From a bacterium (GTDB lineage: Bacteria; Auribacterota; UBA3054), in contig JAFSWV010000212.1 of assembly GCA_017444325.1 (NCBI GenBank), forward strand, positions 1 through 11,700: a stretch of DNA of 11,700 nt, written 5' to 3'. Made by a program: the position numbers and the translations under genes. The notes below the pieces were generated by a model, which was given only the letters and a program-made list of their open reading frames with translations, was not told where the DNA came from and made no database searches. This document shows positions 6,301-11,700 of the stretch, piece after piece. Every line of letters starts with the position of its first letter. Within the stretch, counting starts at the first letter, position 1.

Positions 6301-7217
6301 GAATGATATTCTTCAGCAACCCTGAAGACATTGTGCCGGCTTCCTACCGTGATGAAAACTTCTACACCCAAAGGGATAAAAGCGATAAGATATACGAAGC
6401 GAAAAGAAGCTATCTCAATTTCTGCGAATCAAGCACTAATGTCCCCTATTCCGAACTTCAAGTCTTCTTCCTGAAAACCAACGAATGGCGAATCGTGACC
6501 GGGAAAGATGACGAAGGCGAATTCATCTGGAATGAGCTGTACAGCATGGATCATTATCTCGACCTAATCAAAAGACACGAAAATAATGAAGAGCTCAGCA
6601 AGATCAAAAAGCCTTTCGTCCTCAAAGTACTGCAAGCCGCCCAAAAATACGCCGCCATAAACCAGCAACTGGAATGCCACAATATTGTCGAGCGTTTCGC
6701 GGAACATATCAACGAGCCTGATCTCATAAACGAACTTACGAAAACCTTCAAGACTTTCACTGCCAACCGCGAAGCTGCCATGTTCGATCTGATCTATTTC
6801 CTCTCGGCCATGCCCAAAGAAACCTTGGAGCCGGCAGGAATAGTTCCAAATTCCAAAACTCTCTCCCCTTTATTCGACCTGAACGAAAACACCCTGACTT
6901 CCAAATTCTATCACTGTTCCTCCAACCTTCCCTGGACTACCTATTTGGGCATGTTGGAAGAGATAGAAGAACGGGCAAAATTGCGGGAAGACAATGACGA
7001 AGCGGCTCTAGTAAGAAAAAAAATCGATGAACTGGAGGAAGACCGACGCATAAGCGAAGAAAAATTTGAGAAAGAATTCCAGGAAAAATGGGAAAGGGAT
7101 AAGTATTCCCACTATAGCGACTGGCATCAGGCGGACTACGCCCGCCAAAGGGATGCCCGCATAGAGGAAATGAAAAAAGAAGAGCAGGAAGCGAAAAAAG
7201 AAGAAGACAAAAACTAA
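3390..7217 (+). CDS. Large exported alpha-helical protein of unknown function (1275 aa)
   Basis: I do not recognise this protein. The start chosen (ATG 3390) gives a hydrophobic N-terminus (NILYFALALLFSGMLFAS, about residues 2-19) that looks like a Sec signal peptide with cleavage near residues 18-20. There is no lipobox cysteine, and the n-region lacks Lys or Arg. After that the sequence is almost all predicted helix, rich in Lys, Glu, Leu and aromatic residues, in the style of TPR or HEAT-like solenoids: short amphipathic helix pairs recur throughout. I cannot define a repeat consensus by eye. The last 87 residues (about 1189-1275) are strongly charged with heptad-like spacing and end in a Glu/Lys-rich tail, suggesting a coiled coil. 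No catalytic motif and no second membrane segment are evident. It is monocistronic, between the tRNA terminator and the convergent alr, and visibly AT-richer than its neighbours. A periplasmic scaffold is one possible role, but this is only inference. Confidence 0.85.
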   Translation: MNILYFALALLFSGMLFASSADPDWADPEYTAANKSARERELRNFRSFVDFTFFDGNSGFKTNSHSGSVSWRNSQDFKRDLKIVRREMRNIKTMEKLQQYLHLISLSEKLAYNYNLKIWAPEIILQLPKEDRAMAYSYLKSEGCAPDFLFERLQKEDPENMLLWLEESYRVNKDCYCLNSESNKLAYFQSKWPEKERTAAKECFLAAFADGLENRQAKARELFDTIKNERSPEDRRLKYELSANLGYANDSVKKDLLKTLEKDKEITELEKVLRHVRRSGKIENEAERYLQLWKRVLFKSDLNEAVRIWLHFQTFYTSQFKLNDNMRSELKQEFKRFMNEKAEFKEEDFYAAIFKKAQEFRRFRAPQSYLPLYYFQTDFAPFFGFDEADALLKFFDQNEKRKTFAEDLFKEALSPKDVAIPDEIIGIPHEPYKGETGAFCSALSQNYLSFYANQANKYDRLDLLEKKALEDIEAYPGLLSPVINLCLAKCWQKSREETPSKLKAAVSFFKDLSREFRTDGENYPKSYHLEYPDPNEKILSSNPEIVKPILDKYYPREELVTHPSAIDKYFAITGEDPANKKEIIEQAFELGLKEEPQKLARYNQNIWERLWDERYRPLRAKVREKIIKEVPYSPEIINRLKEISTEESYKEALQKILDRTEEPEARMELSATIALECSLPKDRVLFKSCLEYLCTNNFSDQAKIKELTQYFLGHCYRNYGNYEPFQKEATPDEAEWESAALIVDELAINSGLASQPDFGKLAEGLTSNLKDTVNAGIVIKLLKTADIPYDKVLERLKQAYKKNNDPRYRTLALKEAFTLKSKLDYYDVSRYLPETWDEETSVERFREACWYFCRGDDYTADGLYYLIEMFGRDRNIHRPEWEKAYFKIMNCLESNTNSFNWPEKAFKLCFSIEKLFPSWDDYSYINRAQATFLKRLADYSLKNHEFRLLGDLYEQNIKDFGDSPALYQYMGMIFFSNPEDIVPASYRDENFYTQRDKSDKIYEAKRSYLNFCESSTNVPYSELQVFFLKTNEWRIVTGKDDEGEFIWNELYSMDHYLDLIKRHENNEELSKIKKPFVLKVLQAAQKYAAINQQLECHNIVERFAEHINEPDLINELTKTFKTFTANREAAMFDLIYFLSAMPKETLEPAGIVPNSKTLSPLFDLNENTLTSKFYHCSSNLPWTTYLGMLEEIEERAKLREDNDEAALVRKKIDELEEDRRISEEKFEKEFQEKWERDKYSHYSDWHQADYARQRDARIEEMKKEEQEAKKEEDKN

Positions 7218-7223
7218 GACTTC

Positions 7224-8414
7224 TTACAGCAATGTTGCGTTGCCCATGAGGCCGAAGTTGCTGAAGACGAAATTGTAGAGCTGGTTCCCGTTGAACATGT
7301 AGCGGCGCTCGACGCGGGCTGAAATGGCGGTGTAAACTTCGTAGGTGATGGTGCCCATCCACTCGGCCATTTCCTGGACCGTGATCTCGTTTTCGCCCTG
7401 CTTGCCTAAGAGGACGACTTCGTCGCCGGGCTTGACAATGGGTTCGTCCGGGCCGAGCTCGATGGTGGTCTGGTCCATACTTATCATGCCTCTGACGGGA
7501 TAGCGTTTGCCTTTGATAAGAACTTCGGCTCTGTTGGAAAGGATCCTGCGGTAGCCGTCGCCGTAGCCGACTTCAATGGTCGCGATGTAAGTTTCCTGCG
7601 TGGTCGTGTAAACGGCGTTGTAGCCCAGCGACTGGCCTTTGGGGACTTTCTTGATCTGGGTGACTCTCGTCTTCCAGCTGAGCATAGGCTCAAGCGTAGT
7701 GCCGTGCAGTTTTTCTTTTTCGGCCTGGGAGAGCGGATATCCGCCGTAGATGAGGATGCCAGGTCTGACCATGTTGTAGCCGGTGTTGTCTATGTTGAGG
7801 ACGGCGCCGCTGGCCTCCATGTGTTTCAAGGGAATGTTGACTTTTTTGGAGGCGAGGAACTTCAAGACTTCCTCGAAGCGCTGCTGCTGGGCGATGGTCA
7901 GGTCGCTGGTGGGATGGTCGGCCATGGCGAGGTGCGTCATGATGCCGGTGATCTTGATGTGGCTCAGTTTGGTGGCGGCGTAGATGTCGTCGAGGTTGCT
8001 GTAGCGGAAGCCGACGCGCCCCATGCCTGTGTCTATTTTGAGATGCGCCTGCAAAGGCATGCCGAAGTGACGGGCGCTCTCGTTCATAGCGCGGGCATTG
8101 TCAATATCGACGAGCACGGGAGTGATGCTGTGGATGCAGAGGACTCTGACGTCGTCCGGTTCGGAAGGACCGAGGACGAGGATGTTGGCGTTGGGAACGT
8201 AGGAACGGATCTCGAGAGCCTCGCGGCAGGTCGCCAGTCCCAGCCAGTCGATGCCGAATTCGAAAGCGGCTTTGGCGGTCGCTTCCAGACCGTGGCCGTA
8301 AGCGTTGGCCTTCAGGGGCAGAAGTATCTTCGTGCCCTTGGGAAGCATCTTCCTCAAAGCGTCAACATTGTGGCGGAAAGCGTTCAGATTTATCTCAGCC
8401 CATGAATAATACAT
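7224..8414 (-). CDS. alr: Alanine racemase
   Basis: This PLP enzyme of 396 residues interconverts L- and D-alanine in the cytoplasm and supplies D-Ala for peptidoglycan. The PLP-binding lysine is K35 in LKANAYGHG. KIDTGMGRVGF is at 126-136 and VRPGILIYG at 216-224. The second catalytic base is Y265 in SLGYNAVY, where other racemases have SYG or GYG plus a later Tyr. Then come GYGDGYRR at 283-290 (usually GYADG) and GMISMDQT around M313-D314. The usual C-terminus, ARVERRY, is reached at about residue 372, and 24 extra residues of no known domain follow. It is the last visible gene of the nnr-mnmG-alr operon. Its ATG follows the mnmG TAA with no gap, and AGGAG six bases upstream, inside mnmG, serves as its ribosome site. 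Confidence 0.96.
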   Translation of the reverse strand: MYYSWAEINLNAFRHNVDALRKMLPKGTKILLPLKANAYGHGLEATAKAAFEFGIDWLGLATCREALEIRSYVPNANILVLGPSEPDDVRVLCIHSITPVLVDIDNARAMNESARHFGMPLQAHLKIDTGMGRVGFRYSNLDDIYAATKLSHIKITGIMTHLAMADHPTSDLTIAQQQRFEEVLKFLASKKVNIPLKHMEASGAVLNIDNTGYNMVRPGILIYGGYPLSQAEKEKLHGTTLEPMLSWKTRVTQIKKVPKGQSLGYNAVYTTTQETYIATIEVGYGDGYRRILSNRAEVLIKGKRYPVRGMISMDQTTIELGPDEPIVKPGDEVVLLGKQGENEITVQEMAEWMGTITYEVYTAISARVERRYMFNGNQLYNFVFSNFGLMGNATLL

Positions 8415-10244
8415 TTACTTCTCCTTATCCTTGGCGTCAAGGTAAGCCGCCAGAAGCGCCGCGTCGGCGGGAGTTATGCCGGGAATGCGGGCGGCCTGGC
8501 CGACGGTCAGGGGGCGGACGGCGCTGAATTTCTGCAAGGCCTCGATCCTTAGTCCCAGGACGTTCTTGTAGTCGTAGTCGGGCGGGATCCTTTTGCGGTC
8601 GAATTTCTTGGCGCGCGCCACCTGGCGTTCCTCTCTTACTATGTAGCCGTCATACTTACAGCGTATCAAAATCTCTTCCCAAATGGAATCATCGCAGTCA
8701 TTAAGACCGAGAGCATTCCTGTGGAGAGCCTCTTCCTCTTTTTTTATGTCCGGGCGGCCCAGGACTCTTATCATGGGCGTTCCCTCGGAGTATTTTTCTC
8801 TTAGGATTTCCAGCTCGGAATTGATCTTCGCTTCGTTTTCCGCGATTTTGTCGAGTTCCGCTTTGTCGATGAGGCCGTATTCCGAGGAGGTCTTGGCGAA
8901 GCGGTAGATGGCTGAGTCGGCCCTTAAGATCAGGCGGTATTCCGCCCTGCTGGTGAACATCCGGTAGGGTTCGTCAACGCCTAAGGTGACAAGGTCGTCG
9001 ATCATGACGCCCAGGTATCCCTCGGACCTGGCGGGAATGAAGGGCGGAAGTCCCTTTAAACTTGCGGCGGCGTTGATGCCGGCGGCAATCCCCTGCGCGG
9101 CCGCTTCCTCGTAGCCTGAGGTGCCGTTGATCTGCCCGGCCAGATAGAGGTTGGGAACAAGCTTGCTTTCCAGCGTCGGGTAGAGATCGCGGGGGTCGGA
9201 AAAGTCGTATTCTATGGCGTAGGCCGAATGGATGAAGACCGCCTTCTCAAGGCCCGGGATGGAATGCACGAAAGCTTCCTGCACGTCTTTGGGCAGGCTG
9301 GTGGAGATGCCGTTGGGATAATAGCTCTCGGTGTCGTTGCCTTCCGGTTCAAGGAAGACGTGGTGCGTTTCCTTGTCTTTGAAGCGTACGATCTTGTCTT
9401 CGATGGAGGGGCAGTACCTAGGGCCGATGCCTGTGATCTCGCCGCCGTAAAGCGCGGACTTGTCGAGATTGTCGGTGATGATCTTCTTCGTTTCCGCGGT
9501 GGTGTGCGTGATGTAGCAGGGCAATTGGTTGATCGTGTCCAGCGCGGGCGGCCTTTTGTTCCTGAAGGAGAAAGCAGGAGGGTCTATGTCGCCTGGCTGA
9601 AGCTGCGTTTTACTAAAGTCGATGGAAGACTTAAGGAGCCTGGGCGGAGTGCCGGTCTTCAATCTGCCTAAGTTGAGGCCTAAGTTTTTCAGGGAGTCGG
9701 AGAGCTTTTTGGCGGGAGGATCGCCCAGGCGTCCGCCTTCCGTTTTCTCTTTGCCGATGTGCATCAGGCCTTTTAAGAAAGTGCCGACCGTCAGAATGAT
9801 CTTTTTGGCGGTCAGTTTCGTTCCGTCTGCTAAGAGAACGCCGGAAAGTTTGCCGTTGTCCGTCGTCAGCTCTTCCGCGAGGCCTACGATTATCGTAAGG
9901 TTAGGGGTGTTCTTGAGGGCCGTCTGCATGTAGGCGGAGTAAGCGCTGCGTTGAGACTGAGCTCTCAGGGCTCTGACGGCAGGGCCTTTGCTGAGATTGA
10001 GAACGCGGTACTGCAAGCCGGAATTGTCGGCAGCCAGGCACATCAAGCCGCCCAGCGCGTCCACTTCGCAAGCCAGGTTCGTTTTGCCAAGTCCCCCGAT
10101 GGCGGGGTTGCAGGACATCTGCGCGATCGTTTCAAAACTGATGGTGACAAGGACGGTCTTCAAGCCCATTTTCGCGCAGATATGGGAAGCTTCTATGCCG
10201 GCGTGTCCCCCGCCGATGACTATGATGTCAAAGTCAGAAGTCAT
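8415..10244 (-). CDS. mnmG: tRNA uridine-5-carboxymethylaminomethyl modification enzyme MnmG (GidA)
   Basis: MnmG works with MnmE to place carboxymethylaminomethyl (or aminomethyl) groups on the wobble uridine U34 of certain tRNAs, using FAD, NADH and methylene-tetrahydrofolate. The chosen ATG gives 609 residues, close to the usual length of about 620-630; an upstream in-frame start at 10355 would only add a junk extension lying inside nnr. Visible motifs are the FAD-binding IVIGGGHAGIEA at 8-19, MSCNPAIGGLGKT with C45, the GALGG-like DALGGLM region at 62-68, LKTGTPPRL at 195-203, GIGPRYCPSIEDK with catalytic C278, and the C-terminal GidA domain ending in VGQAARIPGITPADAALLAAYL. NLSKGPAVRALRAQSQR departs slightly from the common RAQADR form. 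The start overlaps the end of nnr by 11 bases with no clear Shine-Dalgarno, so translational coupling is likely. Confidence 0.97.
   Translation of the reverse strand: MTSDFDIIVIGGGHAGIEASHICAKMGLKTVLVTISFETIAQMSCNPAIGGLGKTNLACEVDALGGLMCLAADNSGLQYRVLNLSKGPAVRALRAQSQRSAYSAYMQTALKNTPNLTIIVGLAEELTTDNGKLSGVLLADGTKLTAKKIILTVGTFLKGLMHIGKEKTEGGRLGDPPAKKLSDSLKNLGLNLGRLKTGTPPRLLKSSIDFSKTQLQPGDIDPPAFSFRNKRPPALDTINQLPCYITHTTAETKKIITDNLDKSALYGGEITGIGPRYCPSIEDKIVRFKDKETHHVFLEPEGNDTESYYPNGISTSLPKDVQEAFVHSIPGLEKAVFIHSAYAIEYDFSDPRDLYPTLESKLVPNLYLAGQINGTSGYEEAAAQGIAAGINAAASLKGLPPFIPARSEGYLGVMIDDLVTLGVDEPYRMFTSRAEYRLILRADSAIYRFAKTSSEYGLIDKAELDKIAENEAKINSELEILREKYSEGTPMIRVLGRPDIKKEEEALHRNALGLNDCDDSIWEEILIRCKYDGYIVREERQVARAKKFDRKRIPPDYDYKNVLGLRIEALQKFSAVRPLTVGQAARIPGITPADAALLAAYLDAKDKEK
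8421..8425 (-). promoter_or_regulatory. Ribosome binding site of alr inside the mnmG 3' end
   Basis: The minus strand reads AAGGAGAAGTAAATG: AGGAG sits six bases before the alr ATG, and the mnmG stop lies between them. This fixes the alr start and lets ribosomes finishing mnmG reinitiate. Confidence 0.75.
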
Positions 10245-11700
10245 AGCTGAGAGCGCGGCCCAGGTAATCACTGAAATCGCTGGCGGTGCGGCCGCCAATT
10301 GGCGCGGCGAAATCAGCCGCCAGGCCGTGGTAGTAGGCCGCCAGCATGGCCGCATCGTACGTATTTAGGCCTTGGGCCAGGAAAGCGCCTGTGAGGCCCG
10401 TAAGCAGGTCTCCCGTTCCGGCAGTGGAAAGATAGGGGCTGCCGCTCAAATTGACGGCAGAAAGCCTCTGAGGGGCTTTTACGACCGTGTGGTGTCCCTT
10501 GAGGAGCACGGTTACGTTCAGATCCTCGCAGAGATCCGTTGCGGCTTCCCGGCGGGCGAAGTCGTCGGTTTCCGGAGCGTAGTCCATGAGGCGCTTGAAT
10601 TCGCCGAGGTGCGGAGTGAATACGAGCTCAAGGTCTTCGGGAAGCGTAAAGCGTTCCCTGGCGTAAATGGAGAGCGCGCCGGCGTCCCAGATCTGCTTTT
10701 TGATGGGCGAACCGGAGAGCGCCTTCAGAAGAGCGGCGTGGTATTCGTCGTCGGGAAGGCCCGGACCGGCGGCCGCCGCGTCGCATTTTTCCGCGAGCTG
10801 GGCAAGCTTGATGAGGTCGTCTTCGAGTTTGCCGGAAAGCGTTAATGTCAAAATATGCGGGAGAGCGGAATTGAAAGCGGGTTCCAACTCTTTGGGGATG
10901 ACGGCGGTGACTAAGCCCGCGCCGCCAACGCTGGCGGCTTTGGCGGCTAAAAGCGCGGCGCCGCCCATGCCGGAAGCGCCAGCCAAGAGCAGCAGGTGTC
11001 CCCTGCTGTGCTTGTAGGAAGCGCTGTTGGGCTTGGGCAGAAGCTGCCTGGCCTCTTTAAGGGAGAGCGCAAAGAAAGGACTCTCGGCGTTTCTGGGAGC
11101 GGGCAGCCCGATATCGATCACTTCCGTGCGGCCCAGGAACTCGTCATTCTTTGTCAAGCTTGCGAGTTTTCCCTGCCCGAAAGTGACGGTCCAGTCAGCC
11201 TTGACGAAAAGGCGGCTCTCTTCCCCGTCGGCGTTAAGTCCGCTGGGAATGTCGAGAGCGAGCTTCTTGGCCGGATGCGCGTTCACGGCGCTGATGGCGG
11301 AAGCCAAGAGCGCACTGGCGCTGCCCCTGAAGCCCGTGCCGGTCAGACCGTCAACGATAACGTCGCCCTGCCAGATGGCAAGGTAGTCCGCGACTTCCTT
11401 TGGGTCCTTGAGGACGGAGATCTTTTTGCCCTGCGCCTCGAGCCTGCGGAACTGGATGAGCGCGTCCCCTTTCAGCTTCAGGATGGGACCTAAAAGCGCG
11501 ACGTCGCAGTGCAGACCGGCCTGGATAAGATAGCGGGCCGTGACCCAGGCGTCGCCGCCGTTGTTGCCGCATCCGCCCAGAACGAGGAAGCGCTTGGATG
11601 TAGGCGCGAAAACGTCCGTCAAAAACTTGAACGCAGCGTAGCCGGCCCTTTCCATGAGGACGAGGCCGGGAGTGCCGCTTGAAATAGCGGCCGCGTCAAG
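10234..11700 (-). CDS. nnr: Bifunctional NAD(P)HX epimerase / ADP- or ATP-dependent NAD(P)HX dehydratase, 5' end outside window
   Basis: Nnr repairs NADH and NADPH that have become hydrated: the N-terminal YjeF_N domain epimerises R- and S-NAD(P)HX and the C-terminal domain dehydrates S-NAD(P)HX with a nucleotide. The frame is open to the window edge, and residues before the first internal Met (LDAAAISSGTPGLVLMERAG) match the family N-terminus, so the true start is only a little beyond base 11700. Of the 488 visible residues, 1 to about 205 are the epimerase, with GGCGNNGGDAW at 42-52 and DGLTGTGFRG further on. The rest is the dehydratase: SYKHSRGHLLLLAGASGMGGAALLAAKAA in two parts, FTPHLGEFKRLM (usually HPGE), LLKGHHTVV, and AGTGDLLTG with GTGD at 428-431. 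It is the first visible gene of the operon with mnmG and alr. Confidence 0.95.
   Translation of the reverse strand, partial: LDAAAISSGTPGLVLMERAGYAAFKFLTDVFAPTSKRFLVLGGCGNNGGDAWVTARYLIQAGLHCDVALLGPILKLKGDALIQFRRLEAQGKKISVLKDPKEVADYLAIWQGDVIVDGLTGTGFRGSASALLASAISAVNAHPAKKLALDIPSGLNADGEESRLFVKADWTVTFGQGKLASLTKNDEFLGRTEVIDIGLPAPRNAESPFFALSLKEARQLLPKPNSASYKHSRGHLLLLAGASGMGGAALLAAKAASVGGAGLVTAVIPKELEPAFNSALPHILTLTLSGKLEDDLIKLAQLAEKCDAAAAGPGLPDDEYHAALLKALSGSPIKKQIWDAGALSIYARERFTLPEDLELVFTPHLGEFKRLMDYAPETDDFARREAATDLCEDLNVTVLLKGHHTVVKAPQRLSAVNLSGSPYLSTAGTGDLLTGLTGAFLAQGLNTYDAAMLAAYYHGLAADFAAPIGGRTASDFSDYLGRALSYDF

Noticed and set aside
7704..8405. A 233-codon open frame on the plus strand opposite alr
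   Set aside because: It is the antisense shadow of a well-supported alanine racemase; its Val/Asp/Gly-rich sequence reflects the reverse complement of GC-rich codons.
10245..10355. N-terminal extension of MnmG from an upstream in-frame ATG
   Set aside because: The extra 37 residues lie within nnr, have no family counterpart, and the FAD motif sits at the expected place only when counting from the ATG at 10242-10244.
10372..11493. Several open frames on the plus strand opposite nnr
   Set aside because: All lie opposite conserved Nnr coding sequence and show no domain or ribosome site of their own.
1..11700. CRISPR array, toxin-antitoxin pair or phage defence system
   Set aside because: No regular repeat-spacer pattern and no nuclease, helicase, toxin or antitoxin motif was seen in any supported gene.

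Overview
The window looks like a stretch of chromosome from a Gram-negative-type, strictly anaerobic bacterium. The glycyl radical enzyme and its radical-SAM activase imply anaerobic life. Two proteins carry Sec signal peptides, and one of them has a DUF3472 domain, a family I know mainly from Bacteroidota and the Planctomycetes/Verrucomicrobia/Lentisphaerota group. A gut or sediment Lentisphaerota-like lineage would fit, but this is an impression from gene content and no 16S or marker gene settles it. Both tRNAs have an encoded CCA, and the -35/-10 elements look like ordinary sigma-70 sites.

Layout. (1) Bases 1-1741, plus strand: the C-terminal 290 residues of a glycyl radical enzyme, whose 3' end overlaps the gene of its activating enzyme. 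(2) Bases 1738-2955, minus strand: a secreted DUF3472 protein, convergent with the activase so that their stop codons interlock in one TTAA. (3) Bases 2956-3325: a short regulatory and RNA block with two back-to-back promoters, tRNA-Leu(CAG), a possible internal promoter, tRNA-Gly(GCC) and a strong intrinsic terminator. (4) Bases 3390-7217, plus strand: one very large, AT-richer gene for an exported helical protein of 1275 residues that I do not recognise. (5) Bases 7224-11700, minus strand: an operon in the order nnr (5' end beyond the window), mnmG, alr, with genes overlapping by 11 bases or abutting with no gap.

How the genes work together. The glycyl radical enzyme and activase form a functional pair: the activase uses SAM and an Fe-S cluster to place the radical on the glycine at bases 796-798. 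The nnr-mnmG-alr operon joins housekeeping jobs: repair of damaged NAD(P)H, wobble-uridine modification of tRNA by a FAD/NADH enzyme, and D-alanine supply for peptidoglycan. The tRNA pair is its own small transcription unit. The DUF3472 gene and the giant gene both encode exported proteins, but nothing in the sequence ties them to each other or to the other units.

I see no CRISPR array, insertion sequence, integrase, phage gene or defence system. The best candidate for undescribed biology is the 1275-residue exported protein. The most unusual non-coding signal is an 18-position leader/trailer duplex that extends the tRNA-Leu acceptor stem.
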